Shown piece after piece: positions 25,787 through 33,583 of a DNA stretch of 39,271 bases. Origin of the DNA: Firmicutes bacterium UBA5486. GTDB taxonomy: Bacteria > Bacillota > UBA4882 > UBA10575. Location of the stretch: contig DIPO01000076.1 in assembly GCA_002427045.1 (NCBI GenBank), positions 1 to 39,271 of the forward strand, given 5' to 3'. A program made the translations under genes and the position numbers. Every line of letters starts with the position of its first letter. The first letter of the stretch is position 1. The notes under the pieces are model-generated. The model was not told where the DNA came from. It was given only the letters and a program-made list of their open reading frames with translations, and ran no database searches.

Positions 25787-27040
25787 CTATTTCCAGCTCA
25801 CCTTACCTAAGACGGAGATTGCCGGCTGGTAAGCGGTGGAGCCGGGAAGATGATCGGGATTGATTAAGCGGGCAATACTTACGGAAAGAGTAACGGCATC
25901 TGATTCTCCCATCCTTTTGGTGGCCGATAGGGTAAAGGAATCGGTGGTTTCGACTATACCAGTAAGAAAAACTTCAGTCTCTCCCGGTTGGTAAGTCCAT
26001 TGATCCCCAATCTTACCTTCGCCATGCCGCTTACGGGAAAAAGCAAATCCATATTGCCAAGGGCCTTCACTGGTAGAGGCCAACTCAATGTTTAGCTGAT
26101 CAGCATCAGGGCCTAAGGGGCCACCTAGGTTATGCCCTTTATAGGTATAATTAAAAAACGGGTCGGGATTGGTATAGGTAAACTGGTTAATCCTCGTATA
26201 CTCTGTATAAAGCTTAATCCCGGAAATGCCAAGGGGCTTTCCCCATTCTAAGCCACATTGGTATCCTACTTGCCAGGGGAGACTGTCTTTCGCCGGTTGT
26301 ACCCAATCAAAATAAGAATCTGCTTTCAGATCGGGTAATGGCCGATTATCAACGAGATAGCCGGCGTAGATCTTCATTTGTGGTGATAATCTTAAGGTTA
26401 GATCAAGCGCCGCCAGGAGGTTGAGAGCACCATTGGCTTCCGGTAAATCCAGAGTATGACTGGCTAGGAATTGATAAAAAGCAACGGGTACAAAGGGTAG
26501 AGGAAGGTAATAAAAATCAGGGATATCTTTCTTAGCCAAAGCGGTTTCTGAGAAACCAAAAGTAAAAGGGCCCAGATCCAAGGTGGTTCTCTGCCCTAAT
26601 AGTAACCGAAAGCCGGAATTAGGTACCCAGGCGTAGAATTTATGGTATTTTAATTTTCTGGTGGAAAAATTATAGCCAATTTGATCAAGACCCTCAGCGG
26701 TTAAACCCTTTCCCAGAGGACTTAGAATCGGGAATAAATAACGGCCCGGACCATAAGAAAGTAGTTTCCGGCCGGCAGTCAAATGAAAGCTGCCGATCCC
26801 CAAATCTAAACCAGCTTCCTTTAGTCCAAAGGAGGTCTCATTTTGTTCTGTAATTAACCAGGGAGAGAGATAAAAAGAGAAGGGGCCAAGTTTAGCCTGG
26901 GTGTTGCTCAGGAGAATCAAACCACGGTCATTTAATTGAAAGCGAACATCATTGGCTAAGGTTTTTCGCGGGGTAATTATTAGCAGGATTATTACTAGGA
27001 ATAGTTGTAAAACTTTTTGCTGTGTTGTTATGCTGATCAT
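25787..27040 (-). CDS. Wzi-like capsule-assembly outer-membrane beta-barrel
   Basis: The 417-residue protein has a signal peptide (hydrophobic 9-23, cleavage likely after TLA at 29). Many alternating-pattern strands follow, as expected for a barrel. GRKLLSYGPGRY (90-101) and YTEYTRINQFTYTNPDPF (278-295), followed by KGHNLGGPLGPDADQL (301-316), match the capsule assembly protein Wzi family. In E. coli, Wzi binds K-antigen at the cell surface. The C terminus ends VSWK, with an aromatic one residue from the end. GGAGG lies ten bases before the ATG. It is the only minus-strand gene of the locus, convergent with manA and divergent from rfbC. It implies an outer membrane; exact glycan partner unknown. 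Confidence 0.8.
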   Translation of the reverse strand: MISITTQQKVLQLFLVIILLIITPRKTLANDVRFQLNDRGLILLSNTQAKLGPFSFYLSPWLITEQNETSFGLKEAGLDLGIGSFHLTAGRKLLSYGPGRYLFPILSPLGKGLTAEGLDQIGYNFSTRKLKYHKFYAWVPNSGFRLLLGQRTTLDLGPFTFGFSETALAKKDIPDFYYLPLPFVPVAFYQFLASHTLDLPEANGALNLLAALDLTLRLSPQMKIYAGYLVDNRPLPDLKADSYFDWVQPAKDSLPWQVGYQCGLEWGKPLGISGIKLYTEYTRINQFTYTNPDPFFNYTYKGHNLGGPLGPDADQLNIELASTSEGPWQYGFAFSRKRHGEGKIGDQWTYQPGETEVFLTGIVETTDSFTLSATKRMGESDAVTLSVSIARLINPDHLPGSTAYQPAISVLGKVSWK

Positions 27041-27280
27041 GTTGGTGATTCCTCCGTAAGATGTATAAAGATTTTTAGAATTAAATAATTCAAGAAAAGA
27101 AAATCTTATGTCGCAAAACTGAGAATAATAGCAAATAATCTAGATAATAGCTGATAAATACATCTTTCGCTGAAATATTTCGAAAACCTTCTCGATAAGT
27201 CTGATTTTAAAGAAAATCTTTTGAAATAATATGCATATCACGAAAACAAAAATAATTTGGGGAAGAATTTAACCTAACTT

Positions 27281-27320
27281 AAGCACCCTTTGCATAAATT
27301 GAAATGGGGGTGTTTTTTTT
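27281..27320 (+). terminator. terminator-like hairpin overlapping the rfbC start; possible attenuator
   Basis: AAGCACCC (27281-27288) pairs with GGGTGTTT (27308-27315) with one G-T pair, and the second arm runs into a T tract ending at 27320. The only gene upstream points the other way, so the hairpin ends nothing except a leader RNA of this operon. It also covers the GGGGGTG ribosome binding site, so it could act on transcription or translation. Confidence 0.45.
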
Positions 27321-27786
27321 GATCATAGGCGTACAGGTTAAAAGTTTAAAAATAATCCCTGATGAGCGCGGAAGGTTAATGGAGATTTTACGGCGGGATG
27401 ATCCGATTTTCCGGGAATTTGGGCAGGTCTATTTAACTACAGCTTATCCCGGTGTTGTAAAGGCCTGGCACTATCATAAAAAACAGCATGATAATTTTAT
27501 AGTACTTCAAGGAATGATGAAGGTAGCACTCTTTGATGACCGGGAGGAATCTCCGAGCAGGGGAGAGATTAACCAGTTTTTTCTAGGGGATTATAACCAG
27601 ATATTGCTCCAGATTCCACCTGGTGTTTATCATGGATTTAAGTGTATTAGTGAACATGAAGCTTTGGTTTTAAATTGTCCAACCGAACCCTATAATCATG
27701 AAGATCCTGATGAATACCGGCTACCTCCGCATGATCCCGTAACTAAAATGAAGATTCCTTATGATTGGGGAAGAAAAGACGGTTAA
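27319..27786 (+). CDS. rfbC: dTDP-4-dehydrorhamnose 3,5-epimerase-like cupin
   Basis: The 155-residue cupin resembles RmlC. DERGRLMEILRRDD is the N-terminal block, KAWHYHKKQHDNF holds the catalytic His region, and IPPGVYHGFK and NCPTEPYNHEDPDEYRLPPHD are the later blocks. It is shorter than classical RmlC, and the usual Gln/Lys of the active site differ, so a related isomerase activity is possible. The TTG at 27319 is preferred because GGGGGTG then lies about seven bases upstream; an in-frame ATG at 27304 overlaps that site. RmlB follows 13 bases later. Confidence 0.85.
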   Translation: MIIGVQVKSLKIIPDERGRLMEILRRDDPIFREFGQVYLTTAYPGVVKAWHYHKKQHDNFIVLQGMMKVALFDDREESPSRGEINQFFLGDYNQILLQIPPGVYHGFKCISEHEALVLNCPTEPYNHEDPDEYRLPPHDPVTKMKIPYDWGRKDG

Positions 27787-27799
27787 AGGAGGTTAAGTG

Positions 27800-28813
27800 G
27801 TGCGAATTTTGGTAACAGGCGGTGCCGGTTTTATCGGAAGTAATTTTATCCGCTCTTATCTTACTCATTATCCTGAAGCTGAAGTAATTAACCTTGATCT
27901 TTTAACCTATGCAGGTAATCCCGAGAATATGGAAGGCTTTTCTGCGTATCCCAGGTATCTCTTTGTTAAGGCCGATATTAATGACCGGGAGCGGGTGGAG
28001 GAGTTTTTTAAAAGAGGTTTGGATGGGGTGATTCATTTTGCTGCCGAATCCCATGTGGATCGGAGTATTGATTCGCCATTTATTTTTATCCGGACTAATG
28101 TCCGGGGTACTCTTAATCTGCTGACTCTAGCCTGTAAGTATAGGGTTAAAAGGTTTCTTCATGTTTCTACAGATGAAGTCTATGGTTCGATTGAAGGCAG
28201 TAAGTTTACAGAGGAATCACCCCTTGCACCAAATAGTCCCTATTCAGCCAGTAAAGCCGGGGCGGATTTGCTGGCCAGAGCCTTTTATATTACATATGGC
28301 CTACCGGTGATCATCACTCGTTGCTCCAATAATTACGGGCCCTACCAGTTTCCGGAGAAACTGATCCCACTGGTAATAATTAATGCCTTAAATGACCGGC
28401 CAATCCCCATCTATGGAGATGGGTTACAAGTCAGGGACTGGATCTATGTGGAAGACCACTGCCGGGCGTTGGAAACAGTTTTTCGCCAAGGCCGGCCGGG
28501 GCGGATCTATAATATTGGGGCAGAAACAGAGAAGACTAATTTAGAAGTAGTGAGGATGATTCTGCGGATATTGGGTAAACCGGAGAGCCTTATTCAGTTA
28601 GTGCAGGATCGTCCGGGGCATGACCGGAGATATGCTTTGGATATTACAAAGATCCGTAGTGAACTGGGGTGGGAACCGGAGATTAATTTTAAAAAAGGGC
28701 TGGAAGCAACAGTTAGTTGGTATGTAAAGAATCGAGAGTGGTGGGAACGGATCATTTCCGGAAAGTATCGGGAATATTATCAGAAAACTTATGGTAAAAG
28801 ACTGAAGGGTTAA
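27800..28813 (+). CDS. rfbB: dTDP-glucose 4,6-dehydratase RmlB
   Basis: The 337-residue extended SDR makes dTDP-4-keto-6-deoxyglucose, the second step to dTDP-rhamnose. TGGAGFIGSNF (6-16) binds NAD. STDEVYGS carries the catalytic Thr-Asp-Glu triad, YSASKAGADLL has YxxxK, and RDWIYVEDHCRA is the usual late block. Two tandem GTG codons occur; GTG 27800 lies seven bases after AAGGAGG and is preferred over 27797. A strong terminator follows. With RmlC-like and the distant RmlD it leaves only RmlA to be found elsewhere. Confidence 0.96.
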   Translation: MRILVTGGAGFIGSNFIRSYLTHYPEAEVINLDLLTYAGNPENMEGFSAYPRYLFVKADINDRERVEEFFKRGLDGVIHFAAESHVDRSIDSPFIFIRTNVRGTLNLLTLACKYRVKRFLHVSTDEVYGSIEGSKFTEESPLAPNSPYSASKAGADLLARAFYITYGLPVIITRCSNNYGPYQFPEKLIPLVIINALNDRPIPIYGDGLQVRDWIYVEDHCRALETVFRQGRPGRIYNIGAETEKTNLEVVRMILRILGKPESLIQLVQDRPGHDRRYALDITKIRSELGWEPEINFKKGLEATVSWYVKNREWWERIISGKYREYYQKTYGKRLKG

Positions 28814-28816
28814 GTA

Positions 28817-28846
28817 AAGCTCCGGTTAGCAGGCCGGAGCTTTTTT
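28817..28846 (+). terminator. Rho-independent terminator after rfbB
   Basis: AAGCTCCGG (28817-28825) pairs perfectly with CCGGAGCTT (28834-28842), and six T follow from 28841. It closes the rfbC-rfbB operon and the polysaccharide locus. Confidence 0.93.
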
Positions 28847-28892
28847 GTTTGCAAAAATTACCTGTTATTTCAAAAAACAGGATTGAATTGAA

Positions 28893-28922
28893 GTATATCC
28901 TGAAAATATTATGGCAATAATC
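28893..28922 (+). promoter_or_regulatory. putative SigF-type forespore promoter of sigG-spoIIR
   Basis: GTATA (28893-28897), a 15-base spacer, and GGCAATAATC (28913-28922) match the Bacillus SigF consensus (GYWTA, 15 bases, GGNRANANTR) at all but the last base. It lies 43 bases before the sigG start. Forespore transcription of sigG by SigF is established in Bacillus. Confidence 0.7.
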
Positions 28923-28965
28923 TTAATAGGGCTGCCCCTAAAATTACAATCGGAGGTTTTAGAAA

Positions 28966-29760
28966 ATGATACCCAATAAAGTAGAAATTTGTGGAGTAAA
29001 CACCTCTAAACTTCCTGTTCTGACTAACCCTAAAATGAGGGAATTAATCAAGCAGATGCAGTCAGGGGAGAAAAAGGCTCGTGAAGAACTTATCCAAGGG
29101 AATCTCCGATTGGTATTAAGCGTTATTCAACGCTTTAATAATCGCGGAGAGAATGTAGATGACCTCTTTCAGGTAGGTTGTATCGGATTAATGAAAGCAA
29201 TTGATAATTTTGACCTGTCTCAGAATGTAAAATTTTCAACCTATGCTGTACCAATGATTATTGGTGAGATTAGGCGGTATTTACGGGATAATAACCCGAT
29301 CCGCGTTAGTAGGTCCTTACGGGATATTGCTTACAAGTCACTTCAGGTTAGGGATTCACTGACTAGTAAGAATGGACAGGAACCTACAATCGGGGAGATT
29401 GCTACAGTTTTAAATGTTTCCCGGGAAGAAGTTGTCTTTGCTTTAGATGCTATTCAGGAGCCGATTTCTCTCTTTGAACCTATTTACCATGATGGTGGTG
29501 ATCCAATATTTGTTATGGATCAGATTAGTGATGATAAAAACGTGGATACTGAATGGCTGGAAGATATTTCGATTAGGGAAGCGATGTCTAAATTAAATGA
29601 ACGGGAAAAAGATATTTTGAAGATGAGGTTTTTTGAGGGACGGACGCAGATGGAAGTGGCAGAGGAGATTGGGATCTCTCAGGCACAGGTCTCAAGATTG
29701 GAAAAGACAGCTTTAAAACAAGTGCGTAAATATATTGGGGAGGAACGTAGCAGGGAGTGA
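28966..29760 (+). CDS. sigG: sporulation sigma factor SigG
   Basis: The 264-residue sigma-70 family factor directs late forespore transcription. The N-terminal VEICGVNTSKLPVLTNPKM is characteristic of SigG. Region 2 contains NLRLVLSVIQRF, DDLFQVGCIGLMKAIDNFD and FSTYAVPMIIGEIRRYLRD. Region 3 includes ISLFEPIYHDGGDPIFVMDQ. Region 4 has LNEREKDILKMRFFEGRTQM and the helix-turn-helix VAEEIGISQAQVSRLEK. GGAGG lies nine bases before the ATG. In Bacillus sigG follows the spoIIGA-sigE genes; here neither is present and spoIIR follows instead. Confidence 0.97.
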   Translation: MIPNKVEICGVNTSKLPVLTNPKMRELIKQMQSGEKKAREELIQGNLRLVLSVIQRFNNRGENVDDLFQVGCIGLMKAIDNFDLSQNVKFSTYAVPMIIGEIRRYLRDNNPIRVSRSLRDIAYKSLQVRDSLTSKNGQEPTIGEIATVLNVSREEVVFALDAIQEPISLFEPIYHDGGDPIFVMDQISDDKNVDTEWLEDISIREAMSKLNEREKDILKMRFFEGRTQMEVAEEIGISQAQVSRLEKTALKQVRKYIGEERSRE

Positions 29761-29765
29761 TGGAA

Positions 29766-30392
29766 ATGAGAATACGGATTTTTACAGTAATAATCTTAAT
29801 GTTGATTACAGGTTTATTACTTAATTTTACGGAAAAAATTTCTAAAGGAGAAGCGGCAGAAGTAGCTTTTTCCACTGGGAACCTGGTTCGTTTACATGTG
29901 GTGGCCAATAGTGATGGAATAGAAGACCAGAAGGTTAAATTATTAGTGCGGGATCGGATTTTAAGGGAAACCGAGGAACTTTTGGCTGTCGAAAGCAGGG
30001 AAGAAGCTTTAGAAAGATTAGCTGAGAAAAAGGGTTATCTGATTCAGGCTGCCGAGGATGAATTACAGAAATATGGTTTTACTTACCATGCTGGGTTGGA
30101 GATGGGAGAGTTTAATTTTCCGGAGCGGAAATATGAGTTTGGGGTATTACCTGCAGGGCAATATCAGGCGCTCCGGGTAGTTTTAGGTAAAGGAAGTGGA
30201 GAGAATTGGTGGTGCGTACTTTTTCCTCCGGTCTGCCACCTTACGACAGAGCCCAAGGAGAATCTTTCTCAGGAAAAGCTAAAGCTCCGCTGGAAAGCAT
30301 GGGAAGAATTGAAAGAGGAGAAAGTGAAAATTATGGAGAAGGCATGGATGGAGTGGGCAAAGTACTTTCAGATGGCCACAGTAGTAAAATAG
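29766..30392 (+). CDS. spoIIR: stage II sporulation protein R
   Basis: The 208-residue protein is made in the forespore and, in Bacillus, is secreted into the intermembrane space to trigger SpoIIGA processing of pro-SigE. A signal/membrane segment covers about 4-22. LVRLHVVANSDGIEDQKVKL is the conserved core, and YHAGLEMGEFNFPERKY and LPAGQYQALRVVLGKGSGEN follow; WWCVLFPPVCHL is the C-terminal family block. The ATG at 29766 is eight bases after AGGGAG, which lies inside the end of sigG, so the two genes are translationally close (5-base gap) and share one message. Confidence 0.95.
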   Translation: MRIRIFTVIILMLITGLLLNFTEKISKGEAAEVAFSTGNLVRLHVVANSDGIEDQKVKLLVRDRILRETEELLAVESREEALERLAEKKGYLIQAAEDELQKYGFTYHAGLEMGEFNFPERKYEFGVLPAGQYQALRVVLGKGSGENWWCVLFPPVCHLTTEPKENLSQEKLKLRWKAWEELKEEKVKIMEKAWMEWAKYFQMATVVK

Positions 30393-30412
30393 GGGCGTGT
30401 CCCCTTTTTTTT
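30391..30412 (+). terminator. terminator at the spoIIR stop codon
   Basis: AGGGG (30391-30395) pairs with CCCCT (30401-30405), followed by a run of T to 30412. The stem begins within the stop codon. Confidence 0.8.
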
Positions 30413-30644
30413 ATGGGAAAAACGGTTGCCTTTTGGGGAGACAGATACTCAATATTTTAGTATGATCACTCCGCTTGGTTCTGTCAATTGATTAAAGGTG
30501 GCATTTAAATTAGCTGGTTGGTGTAGTGCTTTTTAAATAATCATTTAATATAGAAAATAAATTTTAATTTTACCAGCCCAAAAAGCGTCTAAGGCATATA
30601 TTTATACGAGCGGCAGCGAATGAGTAATGAGTACCGAGATATAG
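30413..30644. other. intergenic region, no gene seen
   Basis: No gene is present. Bases 30607-30637 contain ACGAGCGGCAGCGAATGAG and GAGTACCGAG, which resemble a decayed unit of the repeat cluster at 36041-36355. A promoter follows. Confidence 0.4.
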
Positions 30645-30673
30645 TTGACAGTAAAGGGCTGGTGTTATAGACT
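30645..30673 (+). promoter_or_regulatory. putative SigA-type promoter of the two-component operon
   Basis: A consensus TTGACA (30645-30650) is followed after 17 bases by TAGACT (30668-30673), which shares four of six positions with TATAAT. The start codon of the response regulator gene is 38 bases further on. Confidence 0.5.
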
Positions 30674-30710
30674 GTTATTTAGGAAACTTATCAGATGAGG
30701 AGGGAATTGT

Positions 30711-31415
30711 ATGTCAAAAGAACGTGTTTTGATCATTGAAGATGAACCAAATATTATTGAGTTAGTCAGCTATAATTTAGAAAAAGAAGGTTGGTTAGTA
30801 TCCAAGGCTCAGACTGGAGAGGAAGGGCTGGAAAAAATTAAAGAGGAACATCCTGATATAATCCTCTTAGATTTAATGCTCCCAGGAATTGATGGGATGG
30901 AGATTTGCCGCCGAACTCGTCAGAACAAACTGACGCGGGATATTCCAATTATTATTCTTACTGCTAAAGCAGAGGAAGCTGATCGAGTATTAGGATTGGA
31001 GTCGGGTGCTGATGATTATGTAACAAAACCCTTCTCCCCTCGCGAACTGGTAGCAAGGATCCGTGCGGTTTTACGCCGGGCTGACAAGAATTTCTTGGAA
31101 GCAGAAGATCGGGAAACCTTGATTCTAGGGCCAATTAAAATGGATCTACGGCAGCATAAAGTATTGGTTAAAGATGAGGAGATTGATCTTACTCCTAAAG
31201 AGTTTGATCTTCTTCATTTGTTAATGTCTCATCCGGGAAGAGCGTTCTCTCGTGAATATCTTTTAGAGAATCTCTGGGGATACGAATTTTTTGGCGATAC
31301 CAGAACAGTAGATGTCCATGTTCGCCGTTTGCGTCAGAAGATTGAAGATAATCCGGCACAGCCGTATTGGCTGGAGACTGTTCGTGGTGTTGGATACAGA
31401 ATCCGGGAGGAATGA
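30711..31415 (+). CDS. OmpR/PhoP-family response regulator
   Basis: The 234-residue protein has a receiver domain (1-120) with acidic pocket Glu10-Asp11, phosphoacceptor Asp54 in LLDLMLPG, Thr84 and Lys106 in TKPFSP. A winged-helix DNA-binding domain (about 135-234) carries ILGPIKMDLRQHKV, DLTPKEFDLLHLL and RTVDVHVRRLRQKI. The whole resembles PhoP/PhoB more than ResD or WalR, but the regulon cannot be read from sequence. GAGGAGGGA precedes the ATG. The kinase starts four bases after the stop. Confidence 0.94.
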   Translation: MSKERVLIIEDEPNIIELVSYNLEKEGWLVSKAQTGEEGLEKIKEEHPDIILLDLMLPGIDGMEICRRTRQNKLTRDIPIIILTAKAEEADRVLGLESGADDYVTKPFSPRELVARIRAVLRRADKNFLEAEDRETLILGPIKMDLRQHKVLVKDEEIDLTPKEFDLLHLLMSHPGRAFSREYLLENLWGYEFFGDTRTVDVHVRRLRQKIEDNPAQPYWLETVRGVGYRIREE

Positions 31416-31418
31416 TGG

Positions 31419-32738
31419 ATGAGGCGTCTTCGTCTCCAATTTGTTTTTAGCTTAATTATACTCTTGGTTCCAGTTATATTAATAGAGTGGGACAAGCCTG
31501 GCCTATCAATCCTGACAATTTTATGGATTTTTAGTATTGCTTATCTCTTGTTATGTATTTTTATTAAACCGTTAGAAAAACTTTGGAAAACCATGAAGCT
31601 TTTAGAACCTGAGATGCAGGTTTCGACTTATAAAAAGTTTATTAAAACAGTTAGTAAGTATTTAACAGAACAAGAAGAGAAAGTGCGCCGGGAGATTAAA
31701 GGCCGGGAAGAAGTAGAATCGATTCTTTTTAGTATGGTTGAAGGGGTAGTGGCTACTGATTCCAGTGGTCGGATTTCTTTTATGAATCCTACGGCTGAAC
31801 AGCTATTTCAAATCGAAAATGATTCTGCTTTAGGCAAGTACCCTAGAGAGGTTTGGCGTGAATTTGAACTGGTGGAAATGTTCCACCAAGTTTTTGTGAC
31901 CGGACAACCTCAGACTCGGGAATTTCAGTTGGACAGTCCGCAAAAAGTATTAAAAGTTGAGATTAGCCCGATCCGTTTTGGTAATTACGAAGAGGCTCAG
32001 GGGGTACTGGCTATAGTTAGAGATTTTACCCGTATCCGCCGCCTGGAAAATATGCGTACGGATTTTGTGGCTAATGTTTCGCATGAGTTGCGGACACCCT
32101 TAACTTCAATTAAGGGATTTATTGAAACCCTGCTTGATGGAGGAATTGAGAACCGGGAAATTACCAAGAGGTTTTTGACCATCATGTATCAAGAGACTGA
32201 TCGTTTGAATCGATTAATCTCAGATCTTTTAGATCTTTCCCAGATGGAATCAAGGCAGACCGAAATAAACAGAACCAAAGTTTTTATGGCGCCTTTAGTC
32301 GAAGAGGTCCGCCAGACTCTTCAGGAACGTTTAGCAGAGAAGAATATGAGTATCTCAGTTGAACTTGGCCCTACTCCAGTCTGGGCTGATGAAGATCGGA
32401 TCCGCGAGGTGTTATTCAATTTAATTGATAATGCGATTAAATACTCTACTTCCGGAGGAAATATTAAAGTCCGGGAGGTTAACCGTGGCGATATGCAGGA
32501 GTTTATGGTCTGCGATACCGGGATTGGGATCCCAAAGGAGAGTGCTGCCCGGATCTTTGAACGTTTTTACCGGGTTGATAAAGCTCGTTCACGTGAGATC
32601 GGCGGTACAGGTTTAGGTTTATCAATTGTTAAGCATGCGATTGAGCGGCATGATGGGAAGGTATGGGTGGAAAGTGAACCAGGTAAAGGGAGCTGTTTCC
32701 ATTTTACGCTTTCTAAATACAAGGCAGCTCAGGAGTGA
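31419..32738 (+). CDS. PhoR-like sensor histidine kinase with PAS domain
   Basis: The 439-residue kinase has two membrane segments (about 8-23 and 28-48) joined by only four or five residues. It therefore has almost no extracytoplasmic sensor domain, as in E. coli PhoR. A linker, a PAS domain (about 100-205), HisKA with His222 in NVSHELRTPLTSIKG, and a HATPase domain follow: N box LFNLIDNAIKYS, G1 DTGIGIP and G2 GTGLGLSI. The input is probably through the membrane, a partner protein or the PAS domain. GGGAGG lies seven bases before the ATG. Confidence 0.94.
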   Translation: MRRLRLQFVFSLIILLVPVILIEWDKPGLSILTILWIFSIAYLLLCIFIKPLEKLWKTMKLLEPEMQVSTYKKFIKTVSKYLTEQEEKVRREIKGREEVESILFSMVEGVVATDSSGRISFMNPTAEQLFQIENDSALGKYPREVWREFELVEMFHQVFVTGQPQTREFQLDSPQKVLKVEISPIRFGNYEEAQGVLAIVRDFTRIRRLENMRTDFVANVSHELRTPLTSIKGFIETLLDGGIENREITKRFLTIMYQETDRLNRLISDLLDLSQMESRQTEINRTKVFMAPLVEEVRQTLQERLAEKNMSISVELGPTPVWADEDRIREVLFNLIDNAIKYSTSGGNIKVREVNRGDMQEFMVCDTGIGIPKESAARIFERFYRVDKARSREIGGTGLGLSIVKHAIERHDGKVWVESEPGKGSCFHFTLSKYKAAQE

Positions 32739-32785
32739 TTATTCTGGTTAACAGGGGATAATATTTTTAACCAGAGGTGTGAAAA

Positions 32786-33499
32786 GTGGAACGACTCCAA
32801 AAATATATGGCTTGTTGTGGGGTGGCTTCCCGGCGGAAGGCAGAGGAGATGATCCTGGCCGGGTTAGTTAAGGTTAACGGAGAAACCATCAGAAAATTGG
32901 GAGTAAAAATTGATCCCGGAAAAGATCGAGTAGAGGTCAAGGGCAGGGCGATTAAGCCAGCCGAGTTTATCTACTTGATGCTTAATAAACCACAAGGTTA
33001 TATTACCGGCAATCGGGATCCGCATGGACGCCTTACAGTCTTGGATTTATTGCCGGTAGAGTTTCCCCGGGTGTTTCCAGTAGGCCGGTTGGATTATAAT
33101 ACCACCGGTCTTTTGCTTTTGACTAATGATGGGCAGTTGGCTTTTGGCTTAACTCATCCCAGCTTTGAGGTGAAGAAGATTTATGAAGCACTGGTAAAGG
33201 GGGTTCCGGAGGCTTCTAGTTTAGATTGCCTGAGAAAAGGTATATTACTGGAAGATGGACCTACCCTTCCGGCAAAAGTGGATATAATCAAGGTGGAATC
33301 GGGGAATGCTATAACCAGAATTGTGATACGTGAGGGGAGAAAAAGACAAGTACGACGGATGTTTCGGGCGATTGGTTATCCGGTAATAGAACTAACAAGG
33401 GTTGGGATTGGCCCGCTTACCCTTGATGGGCTCCAACTTGGAAAATATCGGCCTTTAACCGGAAAGGAGATTGCTGAATTAAAAAAACTCCTTAATTAG
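32786..33499 (+). CDS. rluB: RluB-family rRNA pseudouridine synthase
   Basis: The 237-residue enzyme has an N-terminal S4 RNA-binding domain, RLQKYMACCGVASRRKAEEM (3-22). The RsuA/RluB catalytic domain follows: MLNKPQGYITG and the active-site Asp103 in GRLDYNTTGLLLLTNDG. VIREGRKRQVRRMFRAIGYP is the C-terminal motif. RluB makes a pseudouridine in 23S helix 90-92; RsuA and RluE are close relatives. AGAGGTG precedes the GTG start. Confidence 0.92.
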   Translation: MERLQKYMACCGVASRRKAEEMILAGLVKVNGETIRKLGVKIDPGKDRVEVKGRAIKPAEFIYLMLNKPQGYITGNRDPHGRLTVLDLLPVEFPRVFPVGRLDYNTTGLLLLTNDGQLAFGLTHPSFEVKKIYEALVKGVPEASSLDCLRKGILLEDGPTLPAKVDIIKVESGNAITRIVIREGRKRQVRRMFRAIGYPVIELTRVGIGPLTLDGLQLGKYRPLTGKEIAELKKLLN

Positions 33500-33583
33500 C
33501 TATAATGTGCGGTAAGAATACCGGAATAGGTTAAGTTAAGAAGGGTATTTGCATTAATTCTGATTCCAAAGGAAGTTGAATTG

